Part shown: in pieces, positions 21,221-29,003 of the stretch | Numbering within the stretch: the stretch's first letter is position 1 | Layout of the letters: the number at the start of each line of letters is the position of its first letter | NCBI GenBank assembly: GCA_949373155.1 | Contig: CASICK010000002.1 | Span: 248,001 to 312,000, forward strand | Origin: an uncultured Synechococcus sp. | GTDB taxonomy: Bacteria > Cyanobacteriota > Cyanobacteriia > PCC-6307 > Cyanobiaceae | Direction: 5' to 3' | DNA: 64,000 bases | Made by a program: the position numbers and the translations under genes | The notes under the pieces: generated by a model | Database searches by the model: none | Told to the model about the DNA's origin: nothing | The model's input: only the letters and a program-made list of their open reading frames with translations

Positions 21221-21253
21221 GGCCGGAAATATTTGATCCGGCCAAAACATTTT
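21221..21253 (+). terminator. Stem-loop with T run between rbcL and rbcS
   Basis: GGCCGGA (21221-21227) and TCCGGCC (21237-21243) pair perfectly around a nine-base loop. They are followed by AAAACATTTTTTT. It has the shape of a weak intrinsic terminator placed 18 bases before the rbcS ATG at 21271. Since rbcS must be expressed at the same level as rbcL, it is more likely an RNA-processing or stabilising structure. Confidence 0.5.
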
Positions 21254-21270
21254 TTTAAAAAGTGATCCCC

Positions 21271-21612
21271 ATGCCTTTTCAGAGCACCGTGGGTGACTAC
21301 CAAACAGTCGCCACCCTGGAGACATTCGGCTTCCTTCCGCCGATGACCCAGGACGAGATCTATGACCAGATCGCTTACATCATTGCCCAAGGTTGGAGCC
21401 CGCTCGTTGAGCACGTCCATCCTTCCAATTCCATGGCCATCTACTGGTCCTATTGGAAGCTCCCGTTCTTCGGTGAGAAGGATCTCAACGTTGTTGTGAG
21501 TGAACTCGAGGCTTGCCATCGTGCATACCCCGACCATCACGTTCGCATCGTTGGTTACGACGCCTACACCCAGGGCCAAGGTTCCTGCTTCGTGGTTTTC
21601 GAAGGACGCTGA
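21271..21612 (+). CDS. rbcS: Ribulose bisphosphate carboxylase small subunit, form IA
   Basis: A 113-residue subunit starting MPFQSTVGDYQTVATLETF. The core segments DQIAYIIAQGWSPLVEH and YWSYWKLPFFGEKD are present; the C-terminus ends GQGSCFVVFEGR. A GTG nine bases upstream is in frame, but the ATG at 21271 fits the family start. Together with RbcL it binds the N-terminal repeats of CsoS2. It is followed by a terminator-like hairpin. Confidence 0.98.
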   Translation: MPFQSTVGDYQTVATLETFGFLPPMTQDEIYDQIAYIIAQGWSPLVEHVHPSNSMAIYWSYWKLPFFGEKDLNVVVSELEACHRAYPDHHVRIVGYDAYTQGQGSCFVVFEGR

Positions 21613-21632
21613 TCCTTCGGCCTCACGATTTC

Positions 21633-21665
21633 GAGCCCTGACTTGATCAGGGCTCAACTTTTTCT
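21633..21665 (+). terminator. Terminator-like hairpin between rbcS and csoS2
   Basis: GAGCCCTGA (21633-21641) and TCAGGGCTC (21647-21655) form a perfect nine-pair stem with a five-base loop. AACTTTTTC follows. It lies 20 bases after rbcS and 47 bases before csoS2, and would let most transcripts end after rbcS while some continue. This fits the need for far more Rubisco than scaffold protein. Confidence 0.75.
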
Positions 21666-21711
21666 GTAGGGACTTGTTCCCTTCAACTCACGACGACATT
21701 CTCGGGCGGAC

Positions 21712-24099
21712 ATGGCAAGACTTTCTAGTCGCGAACTAGCACTCGAGCGCCGTAAGGCCCTCACGACTGCTGGCAAAAAGGCATCCGTTGCTGTTTCAGC
21801 AGGTGCGAATCGCGTTCGGTCGGCCGACGATGCCCGTAAGACGCGCACCAACGCAGATCCAATTGCGGCAGCCCCTTCACAAGCCGCAATCCCCGTCGCG
21901 ACTGAGCGACCAAAACATCAATCATTGGCATCTTCTTCCGGTTCCCATCGTTCTCGGGTGAAACCTGTCAGTCAACCAAGTAGGGAGCTCGTGGTGGCTC
22001 GCAGAGAAGCCCTTTCACGCCGTGGGAAATCAGCAGATACCACTAAAGATAGAAATCGAGCTGAGGTCGCTCGTAAAACAGCGACAACAACTGCCACAAC
22101 AGCCCCTTCAGTCAGTAAGAAAGATTGTGGTTGTGGAGGTAATGCTGCAGCCGAAACACCAACTCGTTTGAGTCGTCAGGCTGCATCAGTTGATCTTTCA
22201 ACCAAAAATTCCTCGCGCCGCAGCAAAGCTCCCAAGCGCCGTGCAATCGATAATCCCAGCCGTGCTCTTGTTTTGGCACGTCGTGAAGCGATGTCCAAAC
22301 ATGGGAAAACAGCCGGTAAACAACCGACAAGCGCTGCTGCAGTAGCCCGTCAGGCGAATCCTGACCTCACCAGCCGAGAGCTGGCTCAGCAAGTGCGTGA
22401 GCTTCGTGCGAAGTCCGGTGCTCGTAGCAAGCAAAGTGCCGGAGTCACACGTCCAACAGGCCCGAATCGGAACGGATCCAAGCAAGCCGCATCCGCTGAT
22501 GCTCATTGGAAAGTTGGTGAGTCAGAGACCACTGGAGGCCAGACCGTGACTGGTACTCAGGCGAATCGCTCTGTCAAGACGACGGGCAACGAAGCCAGTA
22601 CGTGTCGTTCGATTACTGGGACTGAATATCTCGGTGCAGAGGTCTTCCAGACCTTCTGTCAGAGTGCTCCAACGCCAACGACACCCGCCAAGGTTCGTGT
22701 ATCTGCCACCACCCATGGCAATCGGGTCACAGGTAACGAAGTTGGTCGCTCGGAGAAAGTGACTGGGGATGAGCCCGGCACCTGCAAGAGCGTGACAGGT
22801 ACTGAATACATCTCGGCGAATCAAAGCGCTGCCTATTGCGGTGGCACAAACCCCTCACCTCGGAAAGTTGGCCACAGCAAAAGCCAACAGGGCAGGCCCA
22901 TTAGTGGTGTCATGGTTGGCCAGGCCTCCAATGTCACTGGGAATGAGGCCGGCGCAAACCGCAACCTGACGGGTGATCAATATCTTGGATCTGATCCTCT
23001 CCCCGAAGGACGACCAGCCACCAAGGTTGGTTTATCGGAAACCCTTTCTGGAACAGGTGTTACTGGCACTCTTGTTGGACGGTCATCGGTCGTGACTGGT
23101 GATGAATTTGGTTCTTGCCACCGCGTCACTGGAAATCAGTACCTGAGTTCTGAACAGTTCTCTACTTTCTGTGGATCCAAGCAAGAAGCAGAAGCTCCCA
23201 AAGTGGGTTTCAGCGTCACCAACCGCAACCTGGTAGTGAGTGGAACCCAGACTGGACGGTCGGAGCGCGTTACAGGAGACGAACCCGGTACGTGCAAAGC
23301 CGTGACGGGAACGCCCTACGCAGGTCTTGAGCAAGCTGGTAATTACTGCGGTAACTCTGCCGTTCAGGCGATCCGCGAACGGACTCCCGTCCGCCCAGGG
23401 ACACCTTCTTCTCCCATGACAGGCCTGCAACCAGGGATTGGAGGGGTGATGACAGGCGGCGAACGCGGCGCTTGTGAGGCTGTTACTGGTACCCCTTATA
23501 TCGGTTCCGATCAGCTCTCAGCAGCTTGTGGTGCTGATGCACCCCTTGGAACAGAGACGCATGGCCAATCACCAGAAGGGTCGAGCTGGACTCGATTCAG
23601 CGTGGTTTCTCCTGCCCGTGCTGCGCAGCAACAGCGTGAGATCAGCAAAGGCGTTACTGGCACCGCTTACGAAGACAGCAGCCGTATAACAGGCCCTTTT
23701 GATTTGGCCGGTGGCAAAATCACCGGCACGGAACAATTCCGATTCGATAATCGCGAATTTCAGGAGCGTCACAGCCAAAGTCAGGGCCAACGTCAATTTC
23801 AACCCACCACCCCTGAGGTTGAAGTTGCTGTGCAGGAACCAGCCTCCCGGGTCACCGGGGAAGGCTCTTCCACCAAAGTTACAGGTGACGACTGGGATCG
23901 GGGCGAGCATGTGACGGGTACGGAAGGCGTCTCCGCGCGTCGTCGTAATCCAAGCCGCTCCGGCGCGAGGGAAGCCATGCCTCCGTTCGAACGAAAGCGC
24001 AATGAGCAGTCTGAATGGCCTGAAAGTCGTGTGACGGGTTCCAGTGGCAGTACCTCAAAGGGTTCACTGATTACCGTCTCCGGCGGAGCGCGGGGCTGA
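21712..24099 (+). CDS. csoS2: Carboxysome assembly scaffold CsoS2
   Basis: A 795-residue, mostly disordered, basic scaffold. Four N-terminal Rubisco-binding repeats (SxRELxxxRRxAL) begin near residues 5, 89, 182 and 220. The middle region has six repeats of the VTGxxxGRSxxVTGDE type, starting near residues 267, 327, 385, 438, 497 and 562. Several carry a Cys pair ending in TFCG or YCG. The C-terminal region from about 615 ends in SLITVSGGARG, the shell-binding tail. The third middle repeat lacks the usual cysteines (EGRPATKVG). The frame is continuous, so the full-length form is the expected product. Confidence 0.97.
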   Translation: MARLSSRELALERRKALTTAGKKASVAVSAGANRVRSADDARKTRTNADPIAAAPSQAAIPVATERPKHQSLASSSGSHRSRVKPVSQPSRELVVARREALSRRGKSADTTKDRNRAEVARKTATTTATTAPSVSKKDCGCGGNAAAETPTRLSRQAASVDLSTKNSSRRSKAPKRRAIDNPSRALVLARREAMSKHGKTAGKQPTSAAAVARQANPDLTSRELAQQVRELRAKSGARSKQSAGVTRPTGPNRNGSKQAASADAHWKVGESETTGGQTVTGTQANRSVKTTGNEASTCRSITGTEYLGAEVFQTFCQSAPTPTTPAKVRVSATTHGNRVTGNEVGRSEKVTGDEPGTCKSVTGTEYISANQSAAYCGGTNPSPRKVGHSKSQQGRPISGVMVGQASNVTGNEAGANRNLTGDQYLGSDPLPEGRPATKVGLSETLSGTGVTGTLVGRSSVVTGDEFGSCHRVTGNQYLSSEQFSTFCGSKQEAEAPKVGFSVTNRNLVVSGTQTGRSERVTGDEPGTCKAVTGTPYAGLEQAGNYCGNSAVQAIRERTPVRPGTPSSPMTGLQPGIGGVMTGGERGACEAVTGTPYIGSDQLSAACGADAPLGTETHGQSPEGSSWTRFSVVSPARAAQQQREISKGVTGTAYEDSSRITGPFDLAGGKITGTEQFRFDNREFQERHSQSQGQRQFQPTTPEVEVAVQEPASRVTGEGSSTKVTGDDWDRGEHVTGTEGVSARRRNPSRSGAREAMPPFERKRNEQSEWPESRVTGSSGSTSKGSLITVSGGARG

Positions 24100-24106
24100 T
24101 CGACTG

Positions 24107-25951
24107 ATGGTCCGCTCTGTGCCCTCCCGCGGAGGGCGACCTCTATCCCCCTCCGCTCCTACTCGACGTCAGTTGCAACAATTGAGAGCCGAGTTTTCGG
24201 CTTCCTCCGAACCCAAGCAAGCTGACCCCAATCCGCTTTCGGCCCGTGCTGCCTCCCTTGAAAGACGGAGAGCACTGACGACTTCGGGTAAGGCAGCTGT
24301 CTTGACTCAAGGCACTCTTGATGCCGGTCGCATCAGGACAATCCAAGACAGCAGGCGTTCAGACCCTCAACAACCCGGCTGGGTACGTCGCGATCAAAAG
24401 TCCTCAAGTGCACTATCGAGCAGTTCGAATCGATCAAGACAGTCAGCAACGACTGCTCCTTCAGTGAATCGTCCAAGAGCCAATCGTCAAATATCCAACC
24501 GTCAAACATCCAACCGTCAAACATTCAATCGCCCAGGCTCTAAACGCCTGCATCCCTTAACGGATTCGATTGCTAATGACCATTTACGGGTCTATGAGTT
24601 GGAAGTTAAAGGGCGCTTCGAAAGGATTGTTCCTGTACTTCAAAAGATTTCAGCGCTTCAACATCATGCTGACTTTATTGATCAGGCACAGCTTCTAGCC
24701 TGTCGTGAACTTGGTTTTGACCTGCCCAAGCACATTCTTGAGCGTGCCTGGGTTCGTCCTTTGGATATGAGAGCGCTCTATGCGTGGTGTGTTTTTGAGT
24801 CGCACCGTGTTTTTAGTGATTGCTTTTTTCAGAACGACCCACTCGCGGCCTCTTCAGGGAGTGAAGCGGCAAAGACGTTTGAGCGTTTTCTCCTTGATTG
24901 CGGTTTCCATCTTCTCGATGTGACGCCTTGTGCGGATGGTCGGCTGGCTCACTCCATTGCTTACGCCTTGCGGATTCCGTTTAGTTCAGTGCGTCGCCGC
25001 TCCCATGCCGGAGCCATGTTTGACGTCGAAAACACGGTCAACCGATGGGTCAAAACAGAACATCGGCGTTATCGCGAGTCCATCCCTAACGCTGCCAGCC
25101 AAGACACCCGTTATCTCAAGGTCGTGACCTATCACTTCAGCTCCTTGGATCCCAGCCATCAGGGCTGTGCTGCCCATGGAAGTGATGACAAATTGGCCGC
25201 CTCCGCTGGATATCAGCGACTGCTTGATTTTCGGCAAGCTGTTGAAAACAGCTTTTGTTGTGGTGCTTCCGTTGACTTGTTATTGATCGGACTTGATACC
25301 GATACCGATGCAATCAGGGTTCATCCACCAGCAAGCGATAGTTCAACTCAGTTGGATCGTTGGGTGTCAGCTCAAGATCTTTATGAGGCAACGTCCACGA
25401 TGTCCCCCGATCAGGCATTGATTCAGATCGCTGAAGCTGTTGAATCGGGAGCGCCGGGAGCGATGGACTCGGGAATGGTGTCCTTGATGACTCGCTTATT
25501 GTCCAATAATATTTCTCAGATTGATTATGTATCTGAGCTTCATGGTGGTCCTTATCCAGATGCGGGCCATGCGGAACGTTTTATTGGTGTAGGGATCGGT
25601 TTTAAGGAAGTTCATTTACGCAATCTCACTTATTTTGCCCACCTAGACACCGTGGAAGAAGGGGCACCAGATTTAGACGTAGGAGTGAAAATTTTCAAAG
25701 GTTTAAATGTTTCGCGTGACCTGCCTATCCCCGTTGTGATCCGTTTTGATTACTCCAGTTCAGTACCCGGTGCGCGTGAACGAGCTATTGCAGATTGTCA
25801 GAGAGTGGATTCGGCTATTTCGAATCGATACTCAGATCTCGTTCGTGATGGTTTAATTCATACCTGTTTAACCATCCGAGATCGAAGTCAAACTTCTCCT
25901 GCAGAAGTTGTAGGGTCCACACTCGATCCAGATGTTCAGGAGGCTCACTGA
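24107..25951 (+). CDS. csoSCA: Carboxysomal carbonic anhydrase CsoSCA
   Basis: A 614-residue beta-type carbonic anhydrase that turns bicarbonate into CO2 inside the carboxysome. Zn ligands are C275 (TPCADGR), H343 (TYHFSS) and C354 (HQGCAAHG); the catalytic Asp and Arg are D277 and R279. The first 145 residues are disordered and basic, with a CsoS2-like SLERRRALTTSGKAAV motif. They also carry a short tandem NRQxS repeat at residues 126-145. In Halothiobacillus the N-terminal segment binds Rubisco. The gene starts eight bases after csoS2, so translation is probably coupled. Confidence 0.95.
   Translation: MVRSVPSRGGRPLSPSAPTRRQLQQLRAEFSASSEPKQADPNPLSARAASLERRRALTTSGKAAVLTQGTLDAGRIRTIQDSRRSDPQQPGWVRRDQKSSSALSSSSNRSRQSATTAPSVNRPRANRQISNRQTSNRQTFNRPGSKRLHPLTDSIANDHLRVYELEVKGRFERIVPVLQKISALQHHADFIDQAQLLACRELGFDLPKHILERAWVRPLDMRALYAWCVFESHRVFSDCFFQNDPLAASSGSEAAKTFERFLLDCGFHLLDVTPCADGRLAHSIAYALRIPFSSVRRRSHAGAMFDVENTVNRWVKTEHRRYRESIPNAASQDTRYLKVVTYHFSSLDPSHQGCAAHGSDDKLAASAGYQRLLDFRQAVENSFCCGASVDLLLIGLDTDTDAIRVHPPASDSSTQLDRWVSAQDLYEATSTMSPDQALIQIAEAVESGAPGAMDSGMVSLMTRLLSNNISQIDYVSELHGGPYPDAGHAERFIGVGIGFKEVHLRNLTYFAHLDTVEEGAPDLDVGVKIFKGLNVSRDLPIPVVIRFDYSSSVPGARERAIADCQRVDSAISNRYSDLVRDGLIHTCLTIRDRSQTSPAEVVGSTLDPDVQEAH
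24482..24526 (+). repeat. 15-base tandem repeat inside csoSCA
   Basis: Three consecutive 15-base units start at 24482, 24497 and 24512 (for example AACCGTCAAACATCC). They encode NRQIS, NRQTS and NRQTF. A diverged fourth unit (NRPGS) follows at 24527, and NRSRQ and NRPRA-type relatives precede it. The units lie in the disordered N-terminus and keep the reading frame, so unit number can vary without breaking the enzyme. Confidence 0.85.
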
Positions 25952-25953
25952 TC

Positions 25954-26238
25954 ATGCTTATCGTCAAGGTTGTTAAGCCACTGGTTTCTACCAATCGCAT
26001 TCCTGATTTCGAACACAAGCACCTTCAGGTTGTTCTAGACGGCAGCACCCAAAAGGTTGCCGTCGATGCTGTTGGCGCGAAGCCAGGTGATTGGGTGATT
26101 TGTGTCAGTAGCTCTGCAGCTAGGGAAGCTGCAGGAAGTAAGTCTTATCCCAGCGATCTCACAATTGTTGGAATCATTGACCATTGGGATCCCGATCCAC
26201 CGAAGCCATCGTCTTCATCGACGGAGGCGAAGAGCTAA
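25954..26238 (+). CDS. csoS4A: Carboxysome vertex protein CsoS4A
   Basis: A 94-residue pentameric BMV-domain protein that caps shell vertices. The EutN/CcmL-like pattern is visible in MLIVKVVKPLVSTNRI, AVDAVGAKPGDWVICVSSSAARE and DLTIVGIIDHWD. It begins two bases after csoSCA and its TAA overlaps the csoS4B ATG by one base. The C-terminal tail (DPDPPKPSSSSTEAKS) is extended and Ser/Pro-rich. Confidence 0.95.
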   Translation: MLIVKVVKPLVSTNRIPDFEHKHLQVVLDGSTQKVAVDAVGAKPGDWVICVSSSAAREAAGSKSYPSDLTIVGIIDHWDPDPPKPSSSSTEAKS

Positions 26239-26489
26239 TGGAAATTATGCAGGTGATGGGGACTCTGGTCTGTACCTTCCGCGTCGGAGGTTTGGACCAT
26301 ATGCACCTGCGAATCCTTGAAAACAACAAGGGCAAAAAACTCGTTGCAGTAGATCCTGTTGGCGCTCGAGAAGGTAACTGGGTGTTTACCGCTAGTGGTT
26401 CTGCCGCACGACATGCCTGCCCTGACAACACGGTTCTCACAGATCTCACCATCGGTGGAATCATCGACCACTGGATGCCAGATGGATAA
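26238..26489 (+). CDS. csoS4B: Carboxysome vertex protein CsoS4B
   Basis: The second BMV-domain vertex protein, 83 residues from MEIMQVMGTLVCTFRVGGL. The GAREGNWVFTASGSAARHA and DLTIGGIIDHWMPDG segments align with CsoS4A. The ATG at 26238 overlaps the csoS4A stop (TAATG), implying coupled translation; ATG at 26247 is the alternative. Few copies per carboxysome are needed, and loss causes leaky, elongated shells in other species. Confidence 0.94.
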   Translation: MEIMQVMGTLVCTFRVGGLDHMHLRILENNKGKKLVAVDPVGAREGNWVFTASGSAARHACPDNTVLTDLTIGGIIDHWMPDG

Positions 26490-26535
26490 CTAATTCACGT
26501 TCTGCTCTCCGTCCCACCTCAACCCAATCCATCCA

Positions 26536-27075
26536 ATGGCCACTCCTTCACCCCGTCGTCGTTCCAGCGCAGACTCCGTTGCCTCAACACCGACTAGTAA
26601 AGCCGCTACCCCCACATCAGCAGCAGCCAAGGCAACTGTTGATGTGAAGCCTGTTGAGAGCGCTTCTGCTCCTGCATCGAGCTCTCCTGCTCGCAGTACC
26701 TCTCGAGTTACACCACCAAGCGGAGGCAGTGGCAAAGGGTCCTCTATTAAGGCTTCTGCGAACCCTTCTTCGAGGCGTCCGTTTGGTATCGCCCTTGGCA
26801 TGATTGAGACCCGAGGCATGGTGCCAGCGATTGAGGCCGCTGATGCAATGACGAAAGCTGCAGAGGTGCAACTGATCAGTCGCGAATACGTCGGTGGTGG
26901 ATATGTCACGGTGATGGTGCGTGGAGAGACCGGAGCGGTGAATGCTGCCGTGCGCGCAGGAGCTGATGCCTGTGAACGGGTTGGAGACGGACTTGTTGCT
27001 GCTCACATCATTGCTCGTCCTCACGATGAATTGGAGCCAGCTCTCTCCTGTACCAATGTGACTCGGCGGATGTGA
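26536..27075 (+). CDS. csoS1E: Carboxysome shell protein CsoS1E, BMC domain with long N-terminal tail
   Basis: A 179-residue protein with a BMC domain at about residues 83-172 nearly identical to CsoS1A. Before it is an 80-residue Ser/Thr/Pro/Ala-rich, basic, disordered extension (for example KAATPTSAAAKATVDVK). The pore loop is YVGGGYVTV, with Tyr where CsoS1A has Phe. The tail probably points into or out of the shell and may tether cargo. It closes the core shell cluster and lies 79 bases before ndhF4. Confidence 0.93.
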   Translation: MATPSPRRRSSADSVASTPTSKAATPTSAAAKATVDVKPVESASAPASSSPARSTSRVTPPSGGSGKGSSIKASANPSSRRPFGIALGMIETRGMVPAIEAADAMTKAAEVQLISREYVGGGYVTVMVRGETGAVNAAVRAGADACERVGDGLVAAHIIARPHDELEPALSCTNVTRRM

Positions 27076-27154
27076 GAAATACTTCACCGCTCTCTAACTC
27101 CGTTTAGATTCCCGGCCCAACATTCCTCTCAACGGCGCAACCGCCCCGTTTCTC

Positions 27155-28999
27155 TTGATCTCAGCTGCAACGCTGCCTCTGCAAACCGCCTGGTTGATCC
27201 CGCTCTACGGGTTCGCCGGAATGTTGGTTTCACTGCCTTGGGCTTTGGGGGCCTTTCGTCGTGATTCCCATCGCCCTGCGGCGTACCTCAACATCCTGCT
27301 CACATTGCTTGCTTTCATCCATGGAAGCCTTGTGCTGCGCGACGTTATGGCAGGTGGACCCACCCTTCTGACGTTCCCATGGCTCAACGTGGCTGATCTC
27401 AATCTTGAGATCAGCTTCAGCCTCTCTCTCACCAATGTGTCTGCTCTTGAGCTAATCACCGGTTTGAGCTTTTTCTCTCAGTTGTATTCCCTTGGCTATC
27501 TCGATAAGGAGTGGGCGCTAGCCAGGTTCTTTGCATTGCTGGGCTTCTTCGAGGGGGCGATGTCCGGGGTTGTCTTGAGCGACTCCTTGTTCCAGAGCTA
27601 TTTCCTGCTGGAAATGCTCACGCTCTCGACCTACCTCTTGGTGGGTTTTTGGTACGCCCAACCCCTCGTGGTGACTGCGGCAAGGGATGCATTCCTCACC
27701 AAGCGCGTTGGTGATGTGATGCTCTTGATGGGAATGGTTGCCCTAGCAACGTGGTCGGGTGTGACCAGCTTTGACGACCTCTATGCCTGGTCTGCTGCAG
27801 ACACAATCAGTCCCCTGGCGGCGACATTGCTCGGTTTAGGCCTGATTGCTGGACCAACAGGTAAGTGCGCCCAATTCCCGATGCATCTCTGGCTTGATGA
27901 AGCCATGGAAGGTCCTAACCCAGCCTCGATTCTTCGCAACTCTGTGGTTGTGACCTGTGGTGCCCTTGTTTTGCTCAAGGTGATGCCTCTGCTGCAGAAC
28001 GCGCCCGTGACGCTCGTTGTTCTTCAGGTCATTGGAACGATTAGTGCGATTGGGGGGTCTCTGGTTTCGATTGCTCAGGTGGATATCAAACGCACGCTGT
28101 CGTATTCCACAACTGCCTATCTAGGGCTCGTTTTTATTGCTATTTCTTTGCAGGTGCCCGTATTGGCCCTGCTGCTCCTGTTCGCTCATGCTGTATCGAA
28201 GGCACTGCTTTCGATGAGTGTGGGTGGCGTGATCGCTTCCACGAATTGCCAGGACATCACTGAGCTTGGTGGCCTTGGCGGGAAAATGCCTGCCACTACT
28301 GGTTCTTATTTGGTGGGGAGTGCTGGGCTTGTGGGCCTACTTCCCCTAGGGGGATTCCTTTGCCTGGCGCAGGCCGTTGAGCTAGTGGGAGCTCGCTCAG
28401 TGATTTTTGTACCAGTTTTCCTTCTCACCAATGCGCTAACTGCCCTTAATCTCACCAGGATTTACCGACAGGTTTTTCTTGGCCGCTCTCTAACAAAGAC
28501 GCGTCGAGCTGCAGAGGTGAACTGGCAGATGGCCTTCCCGATGGTGTCTCTTGCCGTCATTGTTGTTTTAACTCCGCTCTTGTTGATTCGTCTGGAGTCT
28601 CTGGATGGTTTGCTGGCGTTTCCTCTGTGGGCGGCTGGTGTTGTGGTGGGAAGCGGTCTGACCGGATTGCTGGTAGGAGCTCTCATCCCCCTCAACAAAG
28701 CCTGGTCTCGATCTCTCAATCCAGTGCTGCGTTGGATTCAGGATCTTCTTGAAAATGATTTTTATACAGAGAGGTTTTATCGCTTGACAATCGTTAATGT
28801 AGTGGCCTTATTCTCGAAGCTTGCTTATAGCTTTGATCGAAATGTTGTCGATGGAGTACTTCATGGAGTTGCTCGATTTTCACTCCAGAGCGCTGAAGGC
28901 CTGAAGTTGAGCATTAGTGGGCGAAGTCAAAGCTATCTTTTAACCGTCATCGCGGCCATCGTGCTGCTTTTGTCATCCCTGAGCTGGTGGCTGAACTGA
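27155..28999 (+). CDS. ndhF4: NDH-1 subunit NdhF4 for constitutive CO2 uptake
   Basis: A 614-residue proton-pumping subunit with about 15 membrane helices. The antiporter-like core contains GLIAGPTGKCAQFPMHLWLD then EAMEGPNPASILRNS, with the conserved Lys and Glu residues of the channel, and a long C-terminal helix region. It belongs to the specialised NDH-1MS' complex with NdhD4 and ChpX, which converts CO2 to bicarbonate in the cytosol. The start is TTG at 27155 (MISAATLPLQTAWLIP); no upstream ATG is available in frame. It ends four bases before ndhD4. Confidence 0.94.
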   Translation: MISAATLPLQTAWLIPLYGFAGMLVSLPWALGAFRRDSHRPAAYLNILLTLLAFIHGSLVLRDVMAGGPTLLTFPWLNVADLNLEISFSLSLTNVSALELITGLSFFSQLYSLGYLDKEWALARFFALLGFFEGAMSGVVLSDSLFQSYFLLEMLTLSTYLLVGFWYAQPLVVTAARDAFLTKRVGDVMLLMGMVALATWSGVTSFDDLYAWSAADTISPLAATLLGLGLIAGPTGKCAQFPMHLWLDEAMEGPNPASILRNSVVVTCGALVLLKVMPLLQNAPVTLVVLQVIGTISAIGGSLVSIAQVDIKRTLSYSTTAYLGLVFIAISLQVPVLALLLLFAHAVSKALLSMSVGGVIASTNCQDITELGGLGGKMPATTGSYLVGSAGLVGLLPLGGFLCLAQAVELVGARSVIFVPVFLLTNALTALNLTRIYRQVFLGRSLTKTRRAAEVNWQMAFPMVSLAVIVVLTPLLLIRLESLDGLLAFPLWAAGVVVGSGLTGLLVGALIPLNKAWSRSLNPVLRWIQDLLENDFYTERFYRLTIVNVVALFSKLAYSFDRNVVDGVLHGVARFSLQSAEGLKLSISGRSQSYLLTVIAAIVLLLSSLSWWLN

Positions 29000-29003
29000 A
29001 TTA

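Noticed and set aside
22510..23580. Regular repeats that might suggest a CRISPR array
   Set aside because: The repeats are the in-frame VTG repeats of CsoS2; spacing and sequence vary as expected for a protein repeat and there are no cas genes.
21712..24099. Programmed frameshift in csoS2 as in Halothiobacillus
   Set aside because: The frame is continuous for 795 codons and I noticed no obvious slippery run in the repeat region, so I have no evidence for a short isoform.
24333..24524. 63-codon frame with a repeating MFDGWMFDGWIFDDW start
   Set aside because: It is the antisense image of the csoSCA tandem repeat and has no independent support.
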